Positions 10,101 to 18,049 of a stretch of 64,000 nt of DNA are shown here, piece by piece. The stretch is from the NCBI GenBank assembly GCA_001915385.1, contig MNQK01000027.1, positions 62,001-126,000 on the forward strand. Direction: 5' to 3'. The notes beneath the pieces are model-generated. The model did not search any database. It saw only the letters and a list, made by a program, of their open reading frames with translations, and was not told the origin of the DNA. Position 1 is the first letter of the stretch; each line of letters starts with the position of its first letter. The translations under genes and the position numbers were made by a program. The stretch is from Bacteroidales bacterium 52_46. GTDB taxonomy: Bacteria > Bacteroidota > Bacteroidia > Bacteroidales > Muribaculaceae.

Positions 10101-10263
10101 GAAGTTCGGTCCCGGTGTCGGGAATATCGAACAGCGGTTTTACGGGCAGGTTGTGTGTCTTGGCGAATTTCTCGTAAGGCACACCCTGGATTTGTGCCGG
10201 ACCGGCGGCAGCGCCGAGCGCCACAGCCGAGGCAAGAGTCAGAAGTAATGATTTTAATTTCAT
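7150..10263 (-). CDS. Secreted BspA-type leucine-rich repeat protein of the B12 operon
   Basis: A 1037-residue protein with signal peptide MKLKSLLLTLASAVALGAAAG. Residues about 40-270 form a Trp/Asp-rich domain I do not recognise with certainty (ALVFGYRWDGVATGFDMFRDV, then WDGWNYCPDMMPVEW). A long run of LRR_5/BspA repeats follows (about 290-850), such as ITSIGASAFAGSTVASVTLPD and GLKTIGERAFYQCAKLAEINLP. Then come a Fn3-like stretch and a sorting-type tail (VYDLNGRQFDVNATLPAGIYIKV). It lies 35 bp after the lipoprotein gene in the riboswitch operon. The last nine residues (GCHITKVKH) and the stop come from the terminal repeat of the inserted element; the ancestral end was probably KVIVK. A surface role in B12 capture is inferred from position only. 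Confidence 0.85.
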   Translation of the reverse strand: MKLKSLLLTLASAVALGAAAGPAQIQGVPYEKFAKTHNLPVKPLFDIPDTGTELPYDGEFTFDMIENWTGTGENRAALVIQWNDADGRDAAALVFGYRWDGVATGFDMFRDVTLNNPQLFGLVQRTNVGCDISAIAPDGYTLDGIGWDDDESGNPGLWDSANNDYYYPEGGLQYHPRGGSGIDGSYPDYDYDNWKAADSNDIWQAGWYIGYWSYWVKDSETSQFGYSGWGMSCRELVDGCWDGWNYCPDMMPVEWKEFMPAPANIPDDAVTEFTIDGLCYRLKNYKDKTVTLSAPFDDSAYTEASLVKLADGRHSIHSAFDYQGVTYTVVGIDKEAMVGAEINDIVIPESITSIGASAFAGSTVASVTLPDRLAVIGESTFAGCINLDTVNIPSAMTEIPANAFAYTALKGTLVIPSSVVNIAASAFEGCESLTGIEIPKSVRMLMSKAFAGCTSLTNVKVYATEPLTVDTDLFDSSVFGTATLQCPKGFADVYAEAPVWKNFSVIKDDFFLDVNSGDRFVFQKMPYEITSLKDGEMTVKAKFHHFDGKHRDTAVQIANSKFSGDVVIPSEITYMDKKFRVTEISDSAFFRAKNLTSVTMPADIRGFGKNMFDGCEKLVSCNIPDDVTEISPSCFSSCAALKSIVIPAGVTAIGNNAFYYCSSLESISLPEGLKTIGERAFYQCAKLAEINLPVGVTAVPAYAFGYCSSLTHFEFGDRITSIGNYALSGCIKLQSVTLPSALTAIPNSLFNGCKALTSVDIPVSVTSIGSSAFNGCMSMTEIELPAGVKTIQSNAFQNTPDGFKVYVCDPDALTSLTAYSFRHNSKTPATYIDLVVPSGKAAALTSKNYWKTSNITEPAVDCINYIDDNPVVSDNATVALSTSMTPVYETELPERFAAANTGILLPSLAVKVVYAPEGSEDEPMTADAEVTSGKAAVTLTGVKPSTRYNYHFEAVPAGSDAVYASTPSFFETGVTGVGSIAADGDGAVTAVYDLNGRQFDVNATLPAGIYIKVVTTSESVTTQKVIVRGCHITKVKH

Positions 10264-10298
10264 AAAAGATTGGTTTATGATTAATTATAGTAGTCTTA

Positions 10299-11507
10299 TC
10301 AGATACCGGGAATGGACGGCAGGTCGATATGGAGGTCCTGAGCGCGCGACAGCTCGGTGGATGTCTCCCCGAGCCAACCGCAATACTGGTTGTTGGCCGT
10401 ATAGACGCGTACGAAATCAATGCCCGGGAGGCTTACGGGATAGCCGTCGCTGTCGACGGCACGCGATATGTCGAACGAATTGAGGTCGGCATATTCGTTG
10501 GGGTGGTTGTCGACATAACCCCAGTCAAATGAATAGAGCACGTAGTAAGTACCGTAGCCCGAGATGTCAAAACCGTTCTGCGGCAGGCATGAGCCGGTGA
10601 ACGTGAGCGTGGCCTCATCATCGAGCCACTGCGGCCAGTAGCTCTGCTTGTGGAATATGTTTTTGGCCACGAAGCCGTCGGCGCCCTCCGAGTCGTGCCA
10701 CGGTATATACTCCGTGTCGTTGAGGAATCCCATCGGGTCGGGCACGGGAGCCTTCGCGGGGTCGGGACGACGGTAGGTTATCGTATAACCGTGGAGCGTG
10801 GTGCTCCTGTAGTATTCGCTTCCGGCCAGCTCATACCATTCGTCGTCAGGCAGTCCGTTGCAGTTGCGGTCGTAGCTCACCATGACAATGCCCGGCTCGG
10901 CCGAACCTCCTTTTTTGTCGGGATTGAGGGCCTCGTAGAAGCAGTTGCCCCATACGCGGAAATCGTATTCGCCCGGCACGTTGACTACGGTATGGTCGAA
11001 GCCGAAGGTGACATAGCCGCCGTAGGCGCCGAGCGATATCATGATGTCGTTGGTGCCCGATATGCTCTCCTCGGCCTTGCGCGCCATGTCGGCCGCCGTG
11101 TCCCCTTCGACATACTGCGGCATCTCGTTGACAAACTGTCCCGGCGCGGGGCAATATTCGTAGACGCGCGTTATGTAGGGACTGTACTCGACCTCCTCGT
11201 GAAGCACATGTACTTTGAAATCAAAGTGGTAGGGAGTCTCGTCGTCGAATATGTCGAACGTGACATCGTAGACACCCTCCTCACCCTCCATGAATATATA
11301 GTCGGGCGAAGTAGAAACCGTCACACCGTTGACTTTCCACTCGTATGCCGAGCCGGTGTAGGCGGAATGCAGGGGCAGTTTGCGCATGCGCTCCACGTAG
11401 TATACGTCGTCGATGCCGAGGCTCACCATGTCGACGTCGTGGTCGCACGATGTCAGCGCCGGCAATGCCGCCGCGACGCACAGTATATTGGTATAAAGCT
11501 GTTTCAT
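10299..11507 (-). CDS. Surface lipoprotein of the B12 operon, PKD-like N-terminus
   Basis: The protein has 402 residues from ATG at 11507. Its signal peptide ends in a lipobox with Cys21 (LPALTSC), followed by acidic residues DHDVD. That pattern matches the export signal that sends Bacteroidota lipoproteins to the cell surface. Residues about 30-110 look like a PKD/Ig-like fold (AYEWKVNGVTVSTSPDYIF, VYDVTFDIFDD). The C-terminal part contains DYDRNCNGLPDDEWYELAGSEY-like and CLPQNGFDISGYGTYY-like blocks (paraphrased from positions near 10560-10880), and I do not know a function for them. It sits 12 bp after btuG and 35 bp before the leucine-rich repeat gene. It is probably an accessory surface component of cobalamin uptake. 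BtuH-like proteins are one class to compare with, but I cannot assign it. Confidence 0.72.
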   Translation of the reverse strand: MKQLYTNILCVAAALPALTSCDHDVDMVSLGIDDVYYVERMRKLPLHSAYTGSAYEWKVNGVTVSTSPDYIFMEGEEGVYDVTFDIFDDETPYHFDFKVHVLHEEVEYSPYITRVYEYCPAPGQFVNEMPQYVEGDTAADMARKAEESISGTNDIMISLGAYGGYVTFGFDHTVVNVPGEYDFRVWGNCFYEALNPDKKGGSAEPGIVMVSYDRNCNGLPDDEWYELAGSEYYRSTTLHGYTITYRRPDPAKAPVPDPMGFLNDTEYIPWHDSEGADGFVAKNIFHKQSYWPQWLDDEATLTFTGSCLPQNGFDISGYGTYYVLYSFDWGYVDNHPNEYADLNSFDISRAVDSDGYPVSLPGIDFVRVYTANNQYCGWLGETSTELSRAQDLHIDLPSIPGI

Positions 11508-11519
11508 ATACAATAAAGT

Positions 11520-12695
11520 TTATCGGCCATAGACACTGCGGGGAAGGAATACGATATGGGCCGGAATATCGCCGGTGCGCACGCTCCATTTTCGTCGGCC
11601 GTGGCGGTCGTAACAGTGGAGGGTTCCTGACGACACATAGTTTTTGGCGTCGGTCACGAATATGTCGCCCGTCTCGGGATGGATGGCTATGCCGTAGGGT
11701 ATCACGATGTCCTTCTCCGTGCCGTCGGTGATGAAGCAGTCGCTCACCACCTCCTTGGTGCGTATGTCGATGATGCCGTAGGTGATGGTGTTGGAGGCGG
11801 TGAAATTGTTCCACTCGGTGGAGTAGTAGAACAGCGAGTCGCCGAAAAATGCCATGTTGGAGCATGCCACGGGGATGGTGTCGGTGACTTCCATGCGGTT
11901 GTAGCCCGGACGTTTCTGCATGACGTAGAGACGCGACGGACGCGACATGTAGTCGCCGCGCGAGGTCACCCACAGCTTGTTGTAGCGGTCTTTTTTGAGC
12001 CGGTGCAGGTTGATGCCGACAGGAACCTGTTGCACCTGCTTGAAATCAATCATCTGGATGACCGAGACGGTGTTGTCGTAATCGGGCGCGCGGTAGCCGC
12101 CGGAGTTGGCCACGTACATGTAGTCGTCGACTACCTCCATCTCCTCTGGCTGATAGCCTACGGAGCATTTGCGGGTGACGGCGAGGCTGAGGGTGTCGAC
12201 CTCGTATACGGCACCTTTGGGCGCGTCGGGGTCGATGAGCACAGGGCCGACATACGAACTGACGTATGCCTTGCCGCGGTGGAAACGGACGTAGCGGCAG
12301 TTGGGTATGTCGACCTGACCGATGCGCACGCCGGTGCGGGCGTCCATCACCTCGACCTTGTGGGAGCAGTTGACCACCACGTAGAGTCTGGAGCCGTAGA
12401 TGCCGATGTCGTTGCCCACATCGCCAAGTTCCTTGATTACGTTGGGATTACGCTCGGCATAGAAATTGCGGGCATAGAGTCCGGTGAAATAGTCCATGTA
12501 GTCGAGCGTGCATTTATTTGAACCCATGTTGCCCTCGTTGACGAGATAAAATCCGCGGATTTCAGTGTCGGGTGCGGGGGTGTCGGGAATGATGTCATAC
12601 TCCGTCGGCACCACGAGCTCGTCTTCACGACAGCCCGTGGCGAGCGTCAGGAGTGGCAGAAAAATTATGAAAAATTTAAAACTTTTATAGTTCAT
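11520..12695 (-). CDS. btuG: BtuG-like cobalamin-binding surface lipoprotein
   Basis: The protein has 391 residues from MNYKSFKFFIIFLPLLTLATGC. Cys22 is the lipidation site, and the acidic CREDEL that follows fits surface export. The rest is a YncE/DUF5074-type seven-bladed propeller (GFYLVNEGNMGSNKCTLDY, GIYGSRLYVVVNCSHKVEVMD, VSVIQMIDFKQVQQVPVG). BtuG of gut Bacteroides is such a propeller lipoprotein; it binds B12 very tightly and caps BtuB. Here the gene lies 23 bp after btuB and is led by a cobalamin riboswitch, which supports the assignment strongly. The start was chosen for the signal peptide; the open frame upstream only overlaps the end of btuB. Confidence 0.88.
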   Translation of the reverse strand: MNYKSFKFFIIFLPLLTLATGCREDELVVPTEYDIIPDTPAPDTEIRGFYLVNEGNMGSNKCTLDYMDYFTGLYARNFYAERNPNVIKELGDVGNDIGIYGSRLYVVVNCSHKVEVMDARTGVRIGQVDIPNCRYVRFHRGKAYVSSYVGPVLIDPDAPKGAVYEVDTLSLAVTRKCSVGYQPEEMEVVDDYMYVANSGGYRAPDYDNTVSVIQMIDFKQVQQVPVGINLHRLKKDRYNKLWVTSRGDYMSRPSRLYVMQKRPGYNRMEVTDTIPVACSNMAFFGDSLFYYSTEWNNFTASNTITYGIIDIRTKEVVSDCFITDGTEKDIVIPYGIAIHPETGDIFVTDAKNYVSSGTLHCYDRHGRRKWSVRTGDIPAHIVFLPRSVYGR

Positions 12696-12718
12696 ATCAG
12701 AGAAAGATAAAGGGGTTA

Positions 12719-14722
12719 TCAGATTTCTACCGACAGGCTCACGCGGTAGTTGCGCTTGGGCATGGGGTAGTTGAGTATCACGTCGTAGTCCTGGCTGAGC
12801 AGGTTGTTGACCTCGAGGAGAGCGCGGGCGCGCACGGCGCCGAAACGGAAGTCGCGCGACAGGGAGATGTCGGAGGTGTACCAGGGCTGGGTGTAGTTGT
12901 AGCGTATGTTCTCCTGCTGGTTGTACCTCTCCCCTACGTATATGTAGCTGTAGTTGAGCCCCCATCCGCGCCACTGCGCGTTGACCACGGCTGCGCCTGA
13001 GTTGCGCGGTATGTAGGGTATCTGGTCGCGGTAATAGTTGTCGGCGGGGTCGCTGACGTCGATTGCGCGCTGGAAGGTGTACTGGGCACGGAAGGTGACA
13101 TACAGCTCCTCGGCGGGATTGAGCGTGACAAGCGCCGTCAGGTCGATGCCGCGTATCTGCACGCGGCCGAGGTTGAGCATAGTCCAGCGGAACTGCTGCC
13201 CCTTGGGATAGGCCACAATCTTGTCGCACACCTTATTATAATATACGTCGGCCGAAAAGCGCAGTCCGCTCACGAAGCCGCGGCGGGTGCGGTCGTAGAC
13301 GATGCCGGCGTTGTATTGGGTGACGCGCTCGGGCTCGAGCTTCGAGTTGCCCATGTCGGCGTAGTATAGGTCGTTGAAGGTAGGCATGCGGAAAGAGCGT
13401 TTGTAGAACGCACGCAACGACAGGGCGCTGTCGCGCAGCGGATTGAACGACATGTAGACCGCGGGGGTGAACACATGCTTGTCGGCCGGCGCCTGCTGCC
13501 CGTCGAGGCTGTCGTGTATGAGTGTGCCGAGCGCCGATGCCTGCGCGCGGAAGCGGCCCAGGTCGAGTTCGCCGGCCATGGAGAGCATGCCGGTGATACG
13601 GTCGGGCTGCGCGAAGCCGTACATGTCGGCGTCGAGACGGTTCCACTTGAAATCGGCCGCGGCGGAGAAGCTGAGCCGGTCGGTGAGCGAGTACCGGTTG
13701 GCCGATGAGATATAGAATTCCTTCTGCCGGTAGAGGTTATCGACCTTTATCTGCTTGTCGTCGTTGTTGACATAGTGGGTGCGGTAGAAGGCGTATTTGA
13801 GTGTGTTGAGCGTGGTGAAACGCCCCCACGACATCGTTGCCGAGCCCTGCACGAAGGAGTTGGTGTCCCATATACGCTCGCCGCGGCGCCATACGTTGTT
13901 GACGATGGCCCCGGGAACACCGCGCTCGGAGTTGTAGTTGTAGGCCTTGGCATGCCACTCGCCGTTTCGCAGACGCCCGTTGAAGTTCAGCTCCATACGC
14001 GTGGCGTTGATGTCGCCGTTCTGCCGCACGGCGGTGGTGTCGTAGGCCAGTTCGCCGGCGGGGTTGACACGCCGGTAACGGAATTTGTATTTGCCCGATG
14101 AATTGAGCCACTCGGCGGATAGGGAGGCGCTGACCGTCGACGACAGTTTCAGTTCGACAAGCGCCGAGGGGTTGATGAGGTCGAACGAGCCGAAACGCAT
14201 GGCGCCGCGGGCGTGGTAGGTCTCCCCCTCTTTAAATTGAGGTACGCGCGTACGCATATATATCGTTCCGGCACTGCCGAAATCGCTCGCCGGCTGAAGT
14301 ATGCGGCTGCGCTGGCCGTTGTGGAGCGAGATTGCCTCGATGTTGTCGAGGGAGAACTGGCCGAGGTCAATCTGACCGTTCTGCGCATTGCCGAGTTCGA
14401 CACCGTCATATACCACGCCGGTATGGTTGGTGCCCATGGAGCGAATATTGACGGTCTTTATGCCGCCGACACCGCCGTAGTCCTTGACCTGTACGCTGGC
14501 GAAATAGCGGAGGGCATCGGCCACGGAGTTGCTGTTGAGCCGCTGAAGCTCGTCGCCGCTGAGCACCTGCACCGGTATTATATCGGCATCGGGCTTGGCG
14601 GCGACTACCTCGACACCGCGCAGCAACACGCTGTCGGGGAGAGTGGCGGTCCGGTCGTCGGCCGCCAGACGGCCGACGGGCAGAAGCATGAAGGAGAAAT
14701 AACAGAATATCTTTTTTATCAT
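12719..14722 (-). CDS. btuB: BtuB-like TonB-dependent cobalamin transporter
   Basis: The protein has 667 residues from MIKKIFCYFSFMLLPVGRLAA, a signal peptide. A TonB-box-like stretch (DSVLLRGVEVVAAK) follows, then a plug domain (LNSNSVADALRYFASVQVKDYG, VNIRSMGTNHTGVVYDGVELG, about residues 60-180). The remainder is the 22-strand barrel, ending with an aromatic-rich terminal strand region (KRNYRVSLSVEI). It imports its ligand across the outer membrane using TonB energy. The specificity for B12 is drawn from the cobalamin riboswitch upstream and the BtuG partner downstream. It is the first gene of a five-gene operon. An intrinsic terminator lies 35 bases before its start, so expression is probably attenuated at transcription. 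Confidence 0.92.
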   Translation of the reverse strand: MIKKIFCYFSFMLLPVGRLAADDRTATLPDSVLLRGVEVVAAKPDADIIPVQVLSGDELQRLNSNSVADALRYFASVQVKDYGGVGGIKTVNIRSMGTNHTGVVYDGVELGNAQNGQIDLGQFSLDNIEAISLHNGQRSRILQPASDFGSAGTIYMRTRVPQFKEGETYHARGAMRFGSFDLINPSALVELKLSSTVSASLSAEWLNSSGKYKFRYRRVNPAGELAYDTTAVRQNGDINATRMELNFNGRLRNGEWHAKAYNYNSERGVPGAIVNNVWRRGERIWDTNSFVQGSATMSWGRFTTLNTLKYAFYRTHYVNNDDKQIKVDNLYRQKEFYISSANRYSLTDRLSFSAAADFKWNRLDADMYGFAQPDRITGMLSMAGELDLGRFRAQASALGTLIHDSLDGQQAPADKHVFTPAVYMSFNPLRDSALSLRAFYKRSFRMPTFNDLYYADMGNSKLEPERVTQYNAGIVYDRTRRGFVSGLRFSADVYYNKVCDKIVAYPKGQQFRWTMLNLGRVQIRGIDLTALVTLNPAEELYVTFRAQYTFQRAIDVSDPADNYYRDQIPYIPRNSGAAVVNAQWRGWGLNYSYIYVGERYNQQENIRYNYTQPWYTSDISLSRDFRFGAVRARALLEVNNLLSQDYDVILNYPMPKRNYRVSLSVEI

Positions 14723-14756
14723 TGTCGGAATATTGTCCTGATCGGTTGAATACACA

Positions 14757-14802
14757 AATAAAAAATCCGGTTGCCGGCGTGAGTCACGCGTGGCAACCGG
14801 AT
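14757..14802 (-). terminator. Attenuator terminator in the btuB leader
   Basis: On the minus strand the arms ATCCGGTTGCC (14802-14792) and GGCAACCGGAT (14775-14765) form an 11-bp stem followed by TTTTTATTTG. It lies between the riboswitch and the btuB start. A second GGTTGCC lies upstream at 14897-14891 and could pair with the 3' arm instead, giving a possible antiterminator (inference). Confidence 0.85.
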
Positions 14803-14944
14803 GATGGTATTCTGACAGGAGACGATATGCCTCCGACTTTACGATAACATGAACAATAACGGGCGAAACGACTGCCTGCACCTGCGGCGCGGCAACCTAC
14901 TCTATTGCATCATGACAAGCATCCTCCGTACTACGTCGTGACAA

Positions 14945-15172
14945 ATATCAAAATTCGTCTTCTGACTTATTCCGGGGAAGCGTCGCCTTCTCAGCCCGTA
15001 GGCCAATGACATATTGTCGCACCCTTTTTTAATTGCCCTCGCCCGACGACAGCATACAGCAGCCGTGAAAGCGGAGTGACAAAGAAGAAATTACAGCAGC
15101 GGGAACTGTGCCGGATTCTCACCGGACTTCCGTTGGCGTCACCGGCACTCTTGCCTGATGCACCATAAATTT
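14945..15172 (-). promoter_or_regulatory. Cobalamin riboswitch controlling btuB and downstream genes
   Basis: The minus strand carries the conserved cobalamin aptamer core. At 15131-15091 it reads GGAAGTCCGGTGAGAATCCG and continues GCACAG, CCCGCTGCTGT; the B12-box-like AAGTCAGAAGACGAATT lies at 14968-14952. Binding of B12 is expected to reduce btuB expression. The bounds are approximate. The terminator downstream suggests control by premature transcription termination. Confidence 0.93.
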
Positions 15173-15180
15173 TGATACCG

Positions 15181-15212
15181 CAAAGGTAAATATAATATGC
15201 ATCTTTTCCAAA
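15181..15212 (-). promoter_or_regulatory. Promoter of the riboswitch-btuB operon
   Basis: TACCTTTG (complement 15181-15188) matches the Bacteroidota -7 box TAnnTTTG. TTTG (complement 15209-15212) lies 20 bases upstream as the -33 box. Transcription would begin about six bases downstream, at the riboswitch 5' end. Confidence 0.85.
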
Positions 15213-15298
15213 TTATTTTCCGCAACCCACGGCAGGGCATCATAAAGATAAGAGCTTGTAACAAATTTATCACATTTTTTCATTTAGTTAAAAAAAAT

Positions 15299-15330
15299 TT
15301 TGCTTAATAAAAATTTAGTATTTATTTTTG
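15299..15330 (+). promoter_or_regulatory. Orphan promoter reading into a gene-poor spacer
   Basis: TTTG (15299-15302) and TATTTTTG (15323-15330) are 20 bases apart, a full match to the Bacteroidota promoter. The next clear gene on this strand, ilvE, begins about 790 bases further on. Confidence 0.65.
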
Positions 15331-16118
15331 CAACGTAAGATAAAAAATGCTTGTCAGCGAATGCGCCAAGTCATTTTTAATGTCAATTGAATAAGCTAAT
15401 CTCTAAGATTCACTGCAAAAAAATACCGATATTGTTATTTACAGCGTAAACTCATTGATTTTCTATTTTTACTAAACTCTTTCGTCGAGCCGCTCAGAGG
15501 AGCACCAGCTCAAAAAAGTCTATTTTAAAAAATTTCAATTACAATATCACACCTCGGATGATTTACAATGACTGATATGGAATGCAAGTCACATACCGCA
15601 CTTCATTCCACACCAACGGCGATAGCCGCGCGGCTGTAATATCTTTTACGCCATGTATCGTTGCCGATATTTTGAGCCTTAGGAATATTGCCGCTGTCAG
15701 CTATTCATCCAGGGCAATCAATACGTATATACTCCAAATGTATAAAATCACCATAAAAGAATATAGTTTTGTTAGATTGGAATCGTCGGCCAGAACCGTG
15801 AGGTCATGTAGCCGCCGATATAAGTATCTTTCTTTGAAAGATATAGGTAATAGTGATAATTAAAGATTAAACCCGTTTATTAATAGAGACCGGTTTGCAC
15901 TACCGGATCCCTAATCTATGGATGTCCGTAACAAGTGATTGCTGCGGACATTCGCTGTTTAGAGAGTGCTTGATGACAAAATATGTGTATTTGTCAGAGA
16001 GTATGATAATTTTTTAATAAAAAAGGAAGCAAATCGAGAAATTTATTTTAATTTTGTCATGGTATTCAAAATATATACTCTAAAAGTATTCAAAGTCTGA
16101 TTAAATCATAGATTAATT
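15331..16118. other. AT-rich spacer before ilvE without a convincing gene
   Basis: A 15-codon frame starts at 15348 and a 93-codon frame at 15582, but neither looks like a real protein. A hairpin with arms atgtccg (15922-15928) and cggacat (15945-15951) lies near the end. With the promoter at 15299-15330 this could be a small RNA or a long ilvE leader. I see no known RNA family. Confidence 0.4.
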
Positions 16119-17144
16119 ATGGCAGCAGATATAGATTGGGCCAACTTATCGTTTGGCTACCGCAAGACAAGCTACAATGTACGTTGCACCTACCGCGACG
16201 GCAAATGGGGCGAGATAGAAGTATCCGATTCGGAATACCTGAACATACATATAGCCGCCACGGCGCTACACTACGGTCAGGAAATATTCGAAGGACTCAA
16301 GGCTTTCCGCGGCAAGGACGGAAAGATACGCATATTCCGCCTTGATGCCAACGCACAGCGCATACGCCGCTCGGCCGAAGGCATACTCATGGAACCGATA
16401 CCCGAAGAGCTCTTCCGCAAAATGGTCACCAAAGTAGTGGAACTCAACGCTGACTTCGTGCCGCCATACGGCAGCGGTGCATCACTGTACATACGCCCGC
16501 TGGAAATCGGCATGAGCGCACGCGTAGGCGTAAAACCGGCCGACGAATACATGTTCATCGTGCTCGTCACTCCTGTCGGGCCGTATTTCAAGGAAGGTTT
16601 CAAACCGACCAACATCTGCATAATGCGCGACTATGACCGCGTGGCTCCCAAAGGCACAGGCCGCTGGAAAGTAGGCGGCAACTACGCCGCATCGCTCGCA
16701 GCCGGCGAGAAAGCCCACGAACTCGGCTACTCGGCCGTGCTCTATCTCGACCCGCGTGAGAAAAAATATCTTGATGAATGCGGTCCGGCCAACTTCTTCG
16801 CCATAAAGGACGGGAAATACATCACCCCCGAATCGGAGTCCATACTTCCGTCGGTCACCAACGACTCCCTCAAGCAGCTTGCCCGCGACATGGGCATAGA
16901 GGTGGAATGCCGTCATATACTCCTCGAGGAACTTGACGACATAACCGAAGCGGCCGCCTGCGGCACCGCAGCCGTGGCCTCACCCGTGGCCGAAATCGAC
17001 GACCTCGACACCGGCAAGAAATACGTGGTGTCGACCAACGGCGAGGCAGGCCCCGTCACTACCGCCCTCTACAACAAACTCCGCGCCATACAGCTCGGCG
17101 AGGAAGATGACATACACGGCTGGAACACTATAGTCAATGCATAA
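16119..17144 (+). CDS. ilvE: Branched-chain amino acid aminotransferase
   Basis: A 341-residue class IV PLP aminotransferase that makes or degrades Leu, Ile and Val by exchanging the amino group with glutamate in the cytoplasm. The PLP lysine is Lys184 in GRWKVGGNYAAS. Other family blocks are present: LHYGQEIFEGLKAFRG near residue 51, YIRPLEIG near 124 and ECGPANFFA near 220. The length is normal for the family and the protein starts at the only sensible ATG. The gene stands alone; an HD-domain gene follows after a repeat-filled gap. No TAnnTTTG promoter is obvious directly upstream, so transcription may come from the distant promoter at 15299-15330. Confidence 0.95.
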   Translation: MAADIDWANLSFGYRKTSYNVRCTYRDGKWGEIEVSDSEYLNIHIAATALHYGQEIFEGLKAFRGKDGKIRIFRLDANAQRIRRSAEGILMEPIPEELFRKMVTKVVELNADFVPPYGSGASLYIRPLEIGMSARVGVKPADEYMFIVLVTPVGPYFKEGFKPTNICIMRDYDRVAPKGTGRWKVGGNYAASLAAGEKAHELGYSAVLYLDPREKKYLDECGPANFFAIKDGKYITPESESILPSVTNDSLKQLARDMGIEVECRHILLEELDDITEAAACGTAAVASPVAEIDDLDTGKKYVVSTNGEAGPVTTALYNKLRAIQLGEEDDIHGWNTIVNA

Positions 17145-17156
17145 TTCACTTTATCC

Positions 17157-17300
17157 AATTCATAATTCATAATTCACAATTCATAATTATGTGCCAGTTA
17201 TGAATTGTGTATTATGTAATCGGCGCACACATGGCAAGAATTATGAATTGTGAATTATGAATTGGATAGAGTGAATTATGAATTATGAATTGTGAATTGA
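17157..17300. repeat. aattcataattcac / attatgaattg repeat array
   Basis: Short degenerate units such as aattcataattcac and their complement aattatgaattgtg are arranged as inverted blocks on both sides of 17190-17230. The array begins 13 bases after the ilvE stop and runs into the start of the HD-domain gene. Confidence 0.7.
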
Positions 17301-17851
17301 ATAAAGAATTGGATAAAGAATTGAATAAGATTATCGACAAATATTATCCCGCCGGCACTCGCCGACGGGATATTTATATGAAGCATTGCCGTCAGGTGGC
17401 CGACAAGGCTCTTGAAATAGCAAGGCGCAAGGCGCTGCCGCTCGACGAGGACGACATCGTGACCGGCGCAATGCTCCACGACATCGGCATTGCCCTGACC
17501 GATGCTCCCGGCATAGACTGCCACGGCACTCTACACTATATGTGCCACGGAACAGCCGGCGCCGACCTGCTGCGCCGGGAGGGTTTCGACGAGCGTTTCG
17601 CCCGTATTGCCGAACGCCATACCGGCGCCGGCATCACCGCCGACGAGGTCGCAGCCTCAGGACTTCCCGTTCCGGTCAGGGACTATTTGCCGGAGACCCT
17701 GCTTGAACGCCTCATCTGCTATGCCGACAAATTCTACTCCAAAAGCGGTGACATGAAAGAGAAACCGCTCGAACGAGTCATAGCCTCCATGTCGAAATTC
17801 ACCCCGGCCACACTTTCCCGCTTCAACGCCCTCCACGCCGAGTTTTCCTGA
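17285..17851 (+). CDS. HD-domain phosphohydrolase-like protein
   Basis: A 188-residue protein with the HD motif His65-Asp66 in GAMLHDIGIA, an upstream metal histidine candidate in YMKHCRQVAD (about 34) and HYMCHGTAGADLL near 84. This is the architecture of small HDIG-type hydrolases acting on phosphate esters or nucleotides; the substrate is unknown. The first 15 residues (MNCELNKELDKELNK) are encoded by the intergenic repeat and look non-native; homologues usually begin close to IIDKYYPAG. No other ATG is available before residue 32, so the start is kept at 17285. The gene is followed by a strong bidirectional hairpin terminator. Confidence 0.82.
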   Translation: MNCELNKELDKELNKIIDKYYPAGTRRRDIYMKHCRQVADKALEIARRKALPLDEDDIVTGAMLHDIGIALTDAPGIDCHGTLHYMCHGTAGADLLRREGFDERFARIAERHTGAGITADEVAASGLPVPVRDYLPETLLERLICYADKFYSKSGDMKEKPLERVIASMSKFTPATLSRFNALHAEFS

Positions 17852-17875
17852 CACCACACGGAATCGACATATTAA

Positions 17876-17924
17876 AAAAATGATAGAAAATACGCTGTTT
17901 CTACAGATTTTTTCTATCATTTTT
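17876..17924. terminator. Bidirectional hairpin terminator after the HD gene
   Basis: The arms aaaaatgatagaaaa (17876-17890) and ttttctatcattttt (17910-17924) are perfectly complementary and are followed by cttttttat. It closes the HD gene. Confidence 0.75.
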
Positions 17925-17988
17925 CTTTTTTATATGGCAAATAGCCAAATTTTACACACACAAATTAGGAATATACTAATTTTAGATG

Positions 17989-17996
17989 TATATTTG
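17989..17996 (+). promoter_or_regulatory. -7 box before the secreted paralogue pair
   Basis: TATATTTG matches TAnnTTTG and lies 54 bases before the 18050 start. No clear TTTG is seen at the -33 position. Confidence 0.5.
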
Positions 17997-18049
17997 CCGC
18001 ATATTCATCATTTCATTGTATCAGAATACGCATAATTACATAAAACATC

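Noticed and set aside
15582..15863. 93-codon frame in the spacer before ilvE
   Set aside because: Composition and residue pattern are not protein-like, and there is no motif or ribosome-binding context. Kept only as part of a possible RNA region.
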